A stretch of DNA of 64,000 bases, from assembly GCF_004010325.2 (NCBI RefSeq), contig NZ_SADR02000020.1:1-64000 (forward strand). Reading direction: 5' to 3'. The notes beneath the pieces are model-generated. The model did no database searches. It had not been told where the DNA came from and saw nothing but the letters and a program-made list of their open reading frames with translations. The position numbers and the translations under genes are program-made. This DNA comes from Mesorhizobium sp. M00.F.Ca.ET.216.01.1.1. Its GTDB lineage: Bacteria > Pseudomonadota > Alphaproteobacteria > Rhizobiales > Rhizobiaceae. This document shows, one piece after another, positions 53,743 through 62,149 of the stretch (its first letter is position 1; the number at the start of each line of letters is the position of its first letter).

Positions 53743-54561
53743 TCACTTGCGCGGCAATCCGAACAACCTGCCGCCGGGCAGGACGTCGTTCACGCCTGCG
53801 AGCCGCAGGCAATGCCAGGCCATGGCGTGGTTGCTGGAGGTGACGGGTATGCCGATGCGCTGTTCCAGCCCTGCAGCCGCTTCGGCAATGCGAAGGCTGG
53901 TGCAGGATATGAAGATCGCATCCACCCCTGGCGTTGCAGCCATCCGCTCGGCCGCGACCTCGATCGATGCGACCGAGATGCGGGCGGCTTCGCGGTCGTC
54001 GCGCCGGTCGAAGGTGGCGACGGCGGCGATGTCGACGCCACGGCCGTTGAAATAGGCGACGAGGTTTTCATTGATCTCGGGCGCATAGGGCGTCAGCAGG
54101 CCGATGCCCTTGGCGCCGAGCGCCTTGAAGGCAGCGAGTGCTGCGGTAACCGGCGTGGTGCAGGCGACGTCGGGACGCGCCTTCCTGATCTCGGCGAAAA
54201 CCGCTTCTTCGCCGAGCACCATGGTCGCCGAGGTGCAGCCGAAGGCAACGACGTCGAGTGGGATGCTCGGCAGGATGAGGTCGACGCTCGGCGCGATCCT
54301 GGGACCGATAGCGCGCAAGGTGTCGGGCGTAATGTCGTTGTCGCTGAAGACCCGGGATTCATAGAAGGCGACACCGGGCTGCCTGACGAGCGCCCGGAAT
54401 TCATGCTCCATGGTCTGGTCCGTGGCCAGCACGACAAGGCCGATCGCCGCGCGCGAGGCAAGACCGCCATCAAGCTCGGACGGCAGCACGCCAAGGTCGA
54501 CCGGTTTGGAATCGACCGGTCCGGAGGACGGACGGAGGGTGGCGGCTGGGCTGAGAGACAT
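53743..54561 (-). CDS. Maleate isomerase/arylmalonate decarboxylase-family (Asp/Glu racemase superfamily) enzyme
   Basis: The 272-residue protein has the paired catalytic cysteines of the family, in FGCTSATMVLG (N-half) and ISCTSLRIAE (C-half). It resembles EutA-type proteins of ectoine degradation and maleate isomerases. A site AAAGGGGAACG precedes the ATG. It lies between the regulator and the D-amino-acid dehydrogenase on the opposite strand to the former. The precise reaction is not determined; an ectoine link would need the other eut genes, which are absent. Confidence 0.8.
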   Translation of the reverse strand: MSLSPAATLRPSSGPVDSKPVDLGVLPSELDGGLASRAAIGLVVLATDQTMEHEFRALVRQPGVAFYESRVFSDNDITPDTLRAIGPRIAPSVDLILPSIPLDVVAFGCTSATMVLGEEAVFAEIRKARPDVACTTPVTAALAAFKALGAKGIGLLTPYAPEINENLVAYFNGRGVDIAAVATFDRRDDREAARISVASIEVAAERMAATPGVDAIFISCTSLRIAEAAAGLEQRIGIPVTSSNHAMAWHCLRLAGVNDVLPGGRLFGLPRK

Positions 54562-54601
54562 GGCGTTCCCCTTTCAATCCATCTTCTTATTTGCACATTG
54601 T

Positions 54602-54640
54602 CTTTTCCGAAGACCGGTCCTTTTCGGGATCATGCTCAAT
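54602..54640. repeat. RIME-like repeat between two genes on the minus strand
   Basis: CTTTTCCGAAGACCGG and CCTTTTCGGGATCATG reproduce the core of the repeat at 13923. It separates the racemase-family gene from the dehydrogenase gene. Confidence 0.6.
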
Positions 54641-55877
54641 TCAAAAGCCCATCCATGGCAATGGCCGGCGTCCGGCCGGCGATGAGGTCGGCGGTAATGC
54701 GGGCCGAGCCATGCGACATGGTCCAGCCGATGTGGCCGTGCCCAGTATTGAGGAACAGGTTGCGAAAGCGGCGGCGGCCGACGGCGGGAAGATTGTTCGG
54801 GGTCATTGGCCTGAGACCAGCCCACATTTCGGCGCGGTCGTAGTCGGCGCCCTCGGGGTAGAGATCCTCCGTCACCCGTTTCATGAAGGCGAAATCGGCG
54901 GGCTTGTGGCTGGTGTCGTAGCCGGCGAACTCCGCCGTCGCGGTGACGCGGATGCGATCGCCGAAGCGCGAGATGGCAACCAGATTGTGCTCATCGACGC
55001 AGGCGATGGTCGGCGGCAGCGGGCGATTGCCGACCGGGATGGTCAGCGAATAGCCCTTGATCGGATAGATCGGCAGGCTGATGCCGATCTTCCTTGCCAG
55101 CACCGGACTGTAGCTGCCGAGCGCAAGCACATAGGCGTCGCCCTTGAATGGCCCTTTGTCGGTGAGGACCTGGGCGATGCCGTCGCCTGATGTTTCAATG
55201 CCGGTTATCGTCGTTTCCGTGTGGATGGCACCGCCTCGGGCGACGATCTTTGCCGCCAGCGCCCTGGTGAACTTCGCCGGGTCGCCGGTTTCGTCAGTCG
55301 GGCAATAGATACCTCCGGCAATGCTGCCCCTGGCGGAGGCCAGCGACGGATCGAGCGCGACGATCCCTTCGCGGTCGAGCACCTCGATCTCTTGCCCGTC
55401 CGACTGCAGCAGCTTCATGTGCTCGACCCCCTTGTCGAGCGCCTGCTGGCTGCGGTGGAAATAGACGATGCCTCGGTCATTGCGGTCATAGTCGATCGCC
55501 TCGCTAGCGACGACCTCTCGGAGGACGGTTTGCGAGTAGGCGGCAAGACGATGCTTGAGCAGCGTGTTGCGCCGCGCCTTGGCGGCGGTGCATTGCATGA
55601 GAAACAACCAGGACCACGTGTAGAGCCTGGGATCGGCCGAGAGCTTGAAACGCAGCGCCTGATCCCTCAGCACCAGCGATTTCAAAAGGATCATCGGCGC
55701 GCTGGGCGACGACCAGACGAAGGAATGACCCGGCGCGATCATGCCGGCATTGCCCCAACTGGTTTCGGCGGCGACTTGCGCGTTGCGTTCGATGAGCGCG
55801 ACTTCGTGGCCGTCCTGTTGCAGTTGATAGGCCGTCGTCACCCCGACGACGCCGCCACCCAGCACGATTATGCGCAT
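54636..55877 (-). CDS. D-amino-acid dehydrogenase, small subunit type (DadA-like)
   Basis: The 413-residue flavoprotein begins MRIIVLGGGVVGVTTAYQLQ (FAD loop GGGVVG) and ends with NTGHGHIGWTMSHGSARITADLI, the DadA signature. It oxidises D-amino acids to oxo acids, passing electrons to the respiratory chain. CCGGAGGCGTC precedes the ATG. It is the last gene before the duplicated tRNA end at 55952. With the racemase-superfamily gene it may form a small amino-acid catabolic pair. Confidence 0.92.
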   Translation of the reverse strand: MRIIVLGGGVVGVTTAYQLQQDGHEVALIERNAQVAAETSWGNAGMIAPGHSFVWSSPSAPMILLKSLVLRDQALRFKLSADPRLYTWSWLFLMQCTAAKARRNTLLKHRLAAYSQTVLREVVASEAIDYDRNDRGIVYFHRSQQALDKGVEHMKLLQSDGQEIEVLDREGIVALDPSLASARGSIAGGIYCPTDETGDPAKFTRALAAKIVARGGAIHTETTITGIETSGDGIAQVLTDKGPFKGDAYVLALGSYSPVLARKIGISLPIYPIKGYSLTIPVGNRPLPPTIACVDEHNLVAISRFGDRIRVTATAEFAGYDTSHKPADFAFMKRVTEDLYPEGADYDRAEMWAGLRPMTPNNLPAVGRRRFRNLFLNTGHGHIGWTMSHGSARITADLIAGRTPAIAMDGLLN

Positions 55878-55951
55878 GACGCCTCCGGAGATCGCAAAGT
55901 CCAGTACACTTTAGAATGTAATTTGAAATTGCAAAGTCCGTACTTGAAGCT

Positions 55952-55980
55952 TGGAGGTTCGAGTTCTCTTCTGGGCACCA
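55952..55980 (+). repeat. Duplicated 3' end of tRNA-Leu (probable att site)
   Basis: TGGAGGTTCGAGTTCTCTTC and the following CTGGGCACCA match 51086-51114 of the tRNA gene with one mismatch in 29 bases and the same orientation. No other tRNA part is present here. The segment just before it (55905-55950) is unusually AT-rich. Confidence 0.85.
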
Positions 55981-56037
55981 TTCGTCCCGATTGCCAACGG
56001 GATCAGCAAGCCGTCACCCGGCGCCTGCCGGCGATCT

Positions 56038-56676
56038 TTATTTCGCGGAAAGCCCTGCCGCAGCGAGGACATCGGAAGCCGGTGTCACATGTGCGTGCGG
56101 CTTGCAATAGCTGGGCATGATGGCCCGGTAGCCGAGCCAGCGGGCTAGCGGCGCCAGGATAGCCAGTGCCAGCCGCTGGATGGCGGGCGGCGGCTGGGTG
56201 AAGACGATGACGTCGGCAAACTCTCTCGCGATCACCGCCGCCTGAAGCGGGAAGGGTCTTCCCTTCCGGTCCACCTGGCCATCATTGGCGAGGCCGAACA
56301 GCATGCCGATCAGCAGCTCGAAGCGATCCGGATCGAAGTGCTCCGCGCCTTTTGCCCGCCCGACCTCGACCAGCACGTGCGCTTCGTCTGTATTGCTGCC
56401 GTTCCACCAGTCGTGCGCAACCCCCGCTTCGACAGTGGCGAATTGGCCGGGTCCGAGCGACAGGGTCCGGCCTGCGATGCGGGCATCGAGTCGCCCCCTG
56501 AGGACCGTGAACTTCTCGACGATGAAAGGGTGGAAGTGTTCGCCCACCACCGCGGCTCCCGGTCGGGCCATCAGATGGGCAATGCCGGGGCCCTGGCCGC
56601 GATCCTCGGTGCCGCGCAGGATCACCGCATATTCCCCGGTCACCTTGTTTTCGTAGACGTCCCCGCACCGCGACAT
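56038..56676 (-). CDS. Cupin-domain protein
   Basis: The 212-residue protein has an N-terminal cupin barrel with motif GEHFHPFIVEKFTVLRGRLD (metal-ligand His, His, Glu) and VEAGVAHDWWN. A C-terminal hydrophobic segment (IQRLALAILAPLARWLGYRA) may touch the membrane. Cupins of this form bind small ligands or metals; function is unknown. It starts at 56676 and lies immediately outside the tRNA-repeat-bounded segment. Confidence 0.82.
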   Translation of the reverse strand: MSRCGDVYENKVTGEYAVILRGTEDRGQGPGIAHLMARPGAAVVGEHFHPFIVEKFTVLRGRLDARIAGRTLSLGPGQFATVEAGVAHDWWNGSNTDEAHVLVEVGRAKGAEHFDPDRFELLIGMLFGLANDGQVDRKGRPFPLQAAVIAREFADVIVFTQPPPAIQRLALAILAPLARWLGYRAIMPSYCKPHAHVTPASDVLAAAGLSAK

Positions 56677-56777
56677 GAGATCAGCTCGTAGTGTCAGAGG
56701 CAGAATACCTCTGCCGGCAGGGTTGTGACGGCGGTCACATTAACATGGAAGCCAGCCCGGCGTCGAAGGTCAGCCGC

Positions 56778-57959
56778 TCAGGTCGCCAGCGCCTGGTCGA
56801 GATCGGCGATCAGATCATCGCCGTCCTCGATGCCGGCCGACAGCCGCACCAGCGAATCGGAAATGCCGATGACGCCGCGCTTTTCGGCCGGAATCGAGCC
56901 ATGCGTCATCAGCGCCGGATGCTCGATCAGGCTTTCGACGCCGCCCAGGCTCTCGGCCAGCGTGAACAGCTGCGTGCGCTCGAGGAAGCGTTTGGTGCCG
57001 GCGAGGTCACGGTCGAGCTCGACAGAGATCATGCCGCCGAAGGCATACATCTGCCTTCTGGCTATGACGTGCTGGGGATGGCTTTCAAGACCGGGATAGA
57101 TGACGCGGCGCACGTCGGGGCGGCGTTCGAGCCACTCAGCGATCTTCATGCCGTTCGAGGAATGCCGCTCCATCCTCAGCGCCAGTGTCTTGATGCCGCG
57201 CAGCGCCAAAAAACTGTCAAACGGGCCGGAAATGGCGCCGATGGCATTCTGCAGGAACTTCAGCCGGTCAGCCAGATCCTTGTTGTCGCCGACCACCGCG
57301 ACGCCGCCGACCATGTCCGAATGACCATTGAGGTATTTCGTCGTCGAGTGGACGACGATGTCGATGCCGAGTTCCAGCGGCCGCTGCAGATAGGGGCTGC
57401 AGAAGGTATTGTCGGCGACCGAGATCAGCCCTTTTCGCTTTGCCAGCGTTGCGACCGCTTCGAGATCGACGACCCGCAGCAGCGGGTTGGTCGGCGTCTC
57501 GACCCAGAGCAGCCTGGTTTCCGGGCGGATTGCTGCTTCGACGGCGGCAAGATCGGTGAAATCGGCAAAGCTGACCTGGAGGTTGGCGGAGCGCTTGCGC
57601 ACCCGTTCCAGCAGCCGGAAAGTGCCGCCATAGATGTCGTCGGTGGCGACGATATGCGCACCCGAATCGAGCAGCTCGAACACGGTGGCGATCGCCGCCA
57701 GTCCCGAGGCGAACGCGAAGGCGGCCGAGCCGCTTTCGAGATCGGCGACCGCGCGCTCGAAGGCAAAGCGGGTCGGGTTCTGGCTGCGGGCGTATTCGAA
57801 GCCCTTGTGCACGCCCGGGCTCTGCTGGCCATAGGTCGAGGTGGCGTAGATCGGCACCATCACCGCGCCGGTCGTCGGGTCGTGACTCTGGCCGCCATGG
57901 ATGGTGCGCGTCGAAAAGGCCAGCCGGTTCCTGCCCGACGGCGTTGTGTCTGCGGTCAT
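56778..57959 (-). CDS. Cystathionine gamma-lyase/gamma-synthase (PLP trans-sulfuration enzyme)
   Basis: The 393-residue protein has the Cys/Met metabolism PLP signature with Lys208 in VVHSTTKYLNGHSD and the conserved PTNPLLRVVDLEA and ASGLAAI regions. It either makes cystathionine (MetB) or cleaves it to cysteine (gamma-lyase). Coupling by a four-base overlap to a cystathionine beta-synthase favours gamma-lyase in reverse trans-sulfuration. That is context-based; sequence alone does not separate the two. Confidence 0.92.
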   Translation of the reverse strand: MTADTTPSGRNRLAFSTRTIHGGQSHDPTTGAVMVPIYATSTYGQQSPGVHKGFEYARSQNPTRFAFERAVADLESGSAAFAFASGLAAIATVFELLDSGAHIVATDDIYGGTFRLLERVRKRSANLQVSFADFTDLAAVEAAIRPETRLLWVETPTNPLLRVVDLEAVATLAKRKGLISVADNTFCSPYLQRPLELGIDIVVHSTTKYLNGHSDMVGGVAVVGDNKDLADRLKFLQNAIGAISGPFDSFLALRGIKTLALRMERHSSNGMKIAEWLERRPDVRRVIYPGLESHPQHVIARRQMYAFGGMISVELDRDLAGTKRFLERTQLFTLAESLGGVESLIEHPALMTHGSIPAEKRGVIGISDSLVRLSAGIEDGDDLIADLDQALAT

Positions 57960-59380
57960 CGTGCGCGCCTCAGATGATTGATCAGGTCGATCCTGGTTAT
58001 CAGGCCGATGAACTCGTCGCCATCGAAGATGATGGCGACTTCGTTGCGATCGAAGACCGGCAGCAACGCGTCGAGCGTCTGGCTGGCCTGCAGCGTGTGC
58101 AGCTCGGATGTCATAGCCGTGCGGACCGGGGCGCTGAAGCGGTCCCAGCGGCCGTCATAGGGGCCGTCGACCTTGGCGAGGATATCGCTTTCGTCGATGA
58201 TGCCGACCAACTTGCCGTCGTCCAGCACCGGCAGCTGCGAGACGTCGGAGCGGCGCATGCGGCCATAGGCGTTGAGCAGGCTCTCCTCCGAGCCGACATA
58301 CACCGTGTCGCCGGTGCGATGCGAGCGCATCACCAGATCGCGCAAATCGCCATGCTGCTCCCGCTCGGCAAGGCCCTGCTCGGCCAGCCAGAAATCGTCG
58401 AACACTTTTGACAGATATTTGTTGCCGCTGTCGCAGACGAAGGTGACGACCCGTTTCGGCACGGTCTGATCGCGGCAATAGCGAAGTGCCGCCGACAGGA
58501 GCGTGCCGGACGACGAGCCGGCGAGGATGCCCTCTTTGGCAAGCAGGTCGCGGACGGCCAGCATGCTCTGCTTGTCGGGGATGGAATAGGCTTTCTTGAC
58601 CAGCGACAGATCGGCATTCGGCGGGACGAAATCCTCGCCGATGCCTTCCACGGTCCAGCTTCCGGCCTCCTGCATCTTGCCGGTTTTGATCAACGGCGCC
58701 AGCACCGAGCCGACCGGATCGGCCAGCACCATCTCGGTCTTCGGCGATTTTTTCGAAAAGAAGCGGCCAAGCCCGGTCAGCGTGCCGCCCGAGCCGACGC
58801 CGACGACCACCGCATCAACATCACCTTCGAGCTGCGAATAGATCTCCGGGCCGGTGGTGGTTTCGTGGGCCAGCGGATTGGCCGGATTGGCGAACTGGTT
58901 GGCGTAGAAGGCGCCGGGCAGCTCGGCGGCGATCTTTTCGGCCATGTCCTGGTAATATTCGGGATGGCCCTTGCCGACGTCGGAACGCGTCATGCGCACT
59001 TCCGCGCCGAGCGCACGCAAATGCTGGATCTTCTCGCGCGACATCTTGTCCGGCACGACGAGGATGATGCGATAACCCTTGGGGATGCCGACCTGGGCGA
59101 GGCCGAGGCCCGTATTGCCGGCGGTCGCCTCGACGATGGTGCCGCCGGGCCTGAGCTTGCCCTCTCTTTCGGCGGCGGCGATCATTGATAGTGCAATGCG
59201 ATCCTTGATCGAGCCGCCGGGATTCTGGCTTTCGAGCTTGACGAACAGCCGGCACTTGCCGGTGTCGAATTTGGTCAGCTCGACGACGGGCGTCTGCCCG
59301 ATCAGGTCGAGAACCGACGAATAGGGCGGACGCAGGCGGGACGATGCACTGTCCTGTGCGGCGATCTTGTGCACGCTCAT
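57956..59380 (-). CDS. Cystathionine beta-synthase with C-terminal CBS domains
   Basis: The 474-residue protein joins a PLP fold type II catalytic domain (about 20-335; Lys59 in NPGGSIKDRIALSM, EATAGNTGLGLA) with two CBS domains (about 345-474; VSQLPVLDDGKLVGIIDESD). It condenses serine and homocysteine to cystathionine. The CBS pair usually binds adenosyl ligands such as S-adenosylmethionine or AMP. No haem-binding N-terminus is present. The stop overlaps the gamma-lyase start. Confidence 0.93.
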   Translation of the reverse strand: MSVHKIAAQDSASSRLRPPYSSVLDLIGQTPVVELTKFDTGKCRLFVKLESQNPGGSIKDRIALSMIAAAEREGKLRPGGTIVEATAGNTGLGLAQVGIPKGYRIILVVPDKMSREKIQHLRALGAEVRMTRSDVGKGHPEYYQDMAEKIAAELPGAFYANQFANPANPLAHETTTGPEIYSQLEGDVDAVVVGVGSGGTLTGLGRFFSKKSPKTEMVLADPVGSVLAPLIKTGKMQEAGSWTVEGIGEDFVPPNADLSLVKKAYSIPDKQSMLAVRDLLAKEGILAGSSSGTLLSAALRYCRDQTVPKRVVTFVCDSGNKYLSKVFDDFWLAEQGLAEREQHGDLRDLVMRSHRTGDTVYVGSEESLLNAYGRMRRSDVSQLPVLDDGKLVGIIDESDILAKVDGPYDGRWDRFSAPVRTAMTSELHTLQASQTLDALLPVFDRNEVAIIFDGDEFIGLITRIDLINHLRRAR

Positions 59381-59612
59381 GCTGATGCTCCATGGTTAGA
59401 AGTGAGCAACCGCCTGTGGGTCGGCGGACAGCCCATCGTCTTTTCCAGCCGTTTGCAGTCTGAAAGAAGATAGATCGTGCCAATCAATCGGCCAGACGAG
59501 GAATGCAATTCCAGCCTTCCGCTGCCGGTGGTCTCAGCCCAACGACTTCTGCAGTGATCCTTCCCACCCGGCCAGGGGGGTGCTGTCCCGCCGGCATCAA
59601 CAGGTTCTGCCT

Positions 59613-60956
59613 TCACCCCAGCAGTTGTTTGCTCAGCCGAGCGCACTGGACGCGGATGTCGGGGATGGCGTCGATCTCGAAGAAGGTGCCCCGCGTCAGC
59701 GGCCCGACCGCCAGGATCTTGGCTGACACGGTGCCGTCGCTGGCGATGACCTCGCAATTCGCGGTCACGTCGAGGCCGAGGCGCAGCGGATCCGGCCGCG
59801 CCAGCCCGCGGTCGACCAGCGACCTCACCACGCTGTTCGATGTGGTCGAGATATCCCTGGCGATGCCGGTGCAATCGTAGATGCGGGCGACGTCGAACGT
59901 CTCGAGTTGCTGGGTGTGGCGGGACTGGACCTGCACTGAAAATCCGCCACCCGGCGTGATGTCGACGACGCGCCCGGCGACAAGACGGATGCGTCCCGAC
60001 TGGACCGCTTCGGTGACGCCGGCGTAGACCTCAGGCGCCATGCGGTGGCGGTGGATGTCCCACCATGCCTTGGTGTGTTCGACGAAGCGGCGCTTGGCCG
60101 AGGAGGGCCAGTTCTGCCAGATCTTCTGGTTGAACGGCCGCAACCCGTCGACCACATCGCGCCAGTCGATGCCGGCCTTCTGGTTTTCCCTGATCAGGTC
60201 GCGGAACCATCCGACAAAATAGGAAAGCTGGGTGCCGAGCGGAATGTCGGCGACGTCGAGCTTGATCGGGTTGCCCTTGCGGTGCGGCGAAGGCAGCAGG
60301 CCGCGCCGCGACACCGCGACGATCTCGCCGCGATGGCCGCGCTGCTCAAGTGACAGGAAAGCGTCGACCATGCTCAAGCCGGTGCCCAGCACCAGGACGC
60401 GGCTGTCCTCGGCAAGCGCAGTGTCGGCCTCCGAGCCCATCCTTATCGCGTGGCCCTGGCCGGCGCCCGGCTCCTCGTCGTGGCCGGTCGCGAGCGCGGC
60501 AAGATGGGCGACGACGCTGGTGCCGTTGGCCAGCGCCACCTCGACCCCGGATGCGGTCGGCGAGATTGACAGGCTCTCCTCGCGGATCAGGCGAAGGCGG
60601 CCCGTCTGCTGTTCACGCGCTTCGAGATCGTCCAGCAATTCCTTCAGGTAGCGGGCATAGAGGCTGCGCGGCGCATAGACCGGCGCCTGCTCCGGGGTCA
60701 CCAGGCCGCGTTCAAGCAGCCAGCGCGAGAAGTTGCCGGGATCGTCGGCATAGGCGCTCATGCCGGCCGCGCTGACGTTCAGCACATGCGCCGACAACAG
60801 CGTGGAATAGGCGATGCCCTGTCCGAAATGCGGACGCTTTTCGATGAGCGTGACGCGAAGATCGGGATTGGGCGATTTCAAGAGATGCGCGGCCAGGACG
60901 ACGCCGCTGGCGCCGCCGCCGACAATGATGATCGATGAAGTTGCGCGCCCAGTCAC
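59613..60956 (-). CDS. FAD/NAD(P)-binding protein, lysine-hydroxylase-like fold
   Basis: The 447-residue protein has the FAD loop IIIVGGGASGVVLAAHLL (residues 8-25), FGQGIAYSTLLSAHVLNVSA typical of the pfam13454 family, and a second nucleotide loop VLGTGLSMVDAFLSLE. It resembles FAD-dependent N-hydroxylases or sulfur-compound oxidoreductases but has no assigned reaction. It lies between the Rrf2 regulator (61 bases upstream) and the cystathionine genes (232 bases downstream), all on one strand, so a sulfur-related role is plausible. Confidence 0.85.
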   Translation of the reverse strand: MTGRATSSIIIVGGGASGVVLAAHLLKSPNPDLRVTLIEKRPHFGQGIAYSTLLSAHVLNVSAAGMSAYADDPGNFSRWLLERGLVTPEQAPVYAPRSLYARYLKELLDDLEAREQQTGRLRLIREESLSISPTASGVEVALANGTSVVAHLAALATGHDEEPGAGQGHAIRMGSEADTALAEDSRVLVLGTGLSMVDAFLSLEQRGHRGEIVAVSRRGLLPSPHRKGNPIKLDVADIPLGTQLSYFVGWFRDLIRENQKAGIDWRDVVDGLRPFNQKIWQNWPSSAKRRFVEHTKAWWDIHRHRMAPEVYAGVTEAVQSGRIRLVAGRVVDITPGGGFSVQVQSRHTQQLETFDVARIYDCTGIARDISTTSNSVVRSLVDRGLARPDPLRLGLDVTANCEVIASDGTVSAKILAVGPLTRGTFFEIDAIPDIRVQCARLSKQLLG

Positions 60957-61017
60957 ACGCGCACCTGTTGCCCGGGCGCCTGCCGGCTCGGGAGTCGTCG
61001 GTTCAGGAGTTGTTGGT

Positions 61018-61470
61018 TCAGGCCTGGATTTTCAGCGCGACCGAAAGATCGTCGTCGCCGGCGATATCGCGCATCTCGGCGAGGCTGCGCTGATCCAGCA
61101 CCTCGGCGATCGCTTGCCGAACCTCCAGCATCACATGTCTGACTTGGCATGTCGCCTCGTTGCAATCTTCGCAGCGCTGATATTGGGTGCGGCTGGCGCA
61201 GGGAATCGGGGCAAGCGGCCCGTCGAGCACGCGTACGACGTGGCCGACCTTGATTTCATCTGCCGGGCGCGCCAGCCGGTAACCACCTTCCTTGCCCTTG
61301 CGGCTCTGGACGAAACCAGCGTTGCGCAATTCGCCGAGGATGGCATCGAGAAACTTCTTCGGAATGTTGTTTCCGGTAGCGATGTCGTTGACGAAGGCGA
61401 GCTGTCCAACCGGCAATTGCGCGAGATGTACGAGCGCCTTGAGGCCGTACTTGCCCTTTTTCGTGAGCAT
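61018..61470 (-). CDS. Rrf2-family regulator with a cysteine cluster
   Basis: The 150-residue protein has the Rrf2 winged helix (MLTKKGKYGLKALVHLA, PKKFLDAILGELRNAGFVQS, GGYRLARPA). Its C-terminal half holds cysteines 91, 100, 103 and 108 (C-x8-C-x2-C-x4-C), reminiscent of the iron-sulfur ligands of IscR and NsrR but spaced differently. It heads the cystathionine gene set and diverges from tauA. A role like CymR in sulfur control or in redox sensing is inferred. AGAGAAACG lies before the ATG. Confidence 0.9.
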   Translation of the reverse strand: MLTKKGKYGLKALVHLAQLPVGQLAFVNDIATGNNIPKKFLDAILGELRNAGFVQSRKGKEGGYRLARPADEIKVGHVVRVLDGPLAPIPCASRTQYQRCEDCNEATCQVRHVMLEVRQAIAEVLDQRSLAEMRDIAGDDDLSVALKIQA

Positions 61471-61590
61471 GAAACGAACGTTTCTCTGTTATGCGACGGC
61501 GCAGCGCCGTCAGTTGCGAAACGCTGGCGTGCCTCCCCGCCGCGTCCAAGCTTCCATGACACATAAATTCTAGTGACATGATATACAAGC

Positions 61591-61626
61591 CGAAACGTTG
61601 AATTTGCCCGAAACGTTGAATTTGCT
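61591..61626. repeat. Tandem 18-base repeat, possible regulator site
   Basis: CGAAACGTTGAATTTGCC (61591-61608) is followed directly by CGAAACGTTGAATTTGCT (61609-61626). It lies about 121 bases upstream of the Rrf2 start. Confidence 0.75.
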
Positions 61627-61632
61627 TGGCTT

Positions 61633-61809
61633 TCAAGCTGTTCTGGCCAGGCTTTGTGCCCTTGAGGGCACAAAAATGCATCCTGACGGCGGCAGTACGG
61701 CGAATGAAACGGAGGCACTTCTCCCGAGGACACGGTCGGTGGTCATGGCTTGCGCCGACTTCGAAGGCCGATGCAGGCCGCGGGCGATCGCCGCGATATG
61801 CTCGCTCAT
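61633..61809 (-). CDS. Possible small protein (58 residues)
   Basis: GTAGGAGGAGACG precedes ATG AGC GAG CAT, an excellent ribosome site. The frame MSEHIAAIARGLHRPSKSAQ runs for 58 codons. No family is recognised. It could be a leader peptide, a remnant or a chance frame. Confidence 0.3.
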   Translation of the reverse strand: MSEHIAAIARGLHRPSKSAQAMTTDRVLGRSASVSFAVLPPSGCIFVPSRAQSLARTA

Positions 61810-62149
61810 CGTCTCCTCCTACTCCTCAATGTCGATAAGAATACTGTACTTAACCGCGAACACGTTGAACACGCTTTCAATTTCTCGGCTTTTTGCAGCA
61901 TGATTTTGCCGAGCTGCCGCCAGAGCAGGAATTCTTGTTCGCTGCGGGCTTTGCATCGACGAGCCGTCCGAGAAGCTATGCGCCGCCGGGCAATGTAGCC
62001 GCAAGCAGCCGCCTATCCGCCTCGGCGGCATCTCATCGGTGGTTTTTTCTAACAAGCCCGCCTTGGTTGGAAGGATTTAACTCTACAAGAGCGATAGAAT
62101 TAGATGACTATAGTGGGGCAATCGGTTTTCTTTTTTCATGGAGCCCTTC

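Larger units (their letters stand above)
61471..62149. other. 680-base divergent regulatory region between rrf2 and tauA
   Basis: No standard gene is present. It contains an AT-rich stretch (61561-61590), two tandem 18-base repeats (61591-61626) and a 58-codon frame with a very strong ribosome site (61633-61809, minus). Promoters for both flanking genes should lie here. Confidence 0.6.

Noticed and set aside
53743..54561. Ectoine degradation locus based on the EutA-like protein
   Set aside because: No other ectoine catabolism genes are adjacent, and the superfamily covers many reactions.
51030..55980. Prophage interpretation of the tRNA-bounded segment
   Set aside because: No phage structural, lysis or integrase genes are present; at most it is a small island or remnant.
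59381..59612. Possible SAM riboswitch before cystathionine beta-synthase
   Set aside because: No SAM-I or SAM-II core could be matched by eye in the 232-base gap; hairpins present are unspecific.
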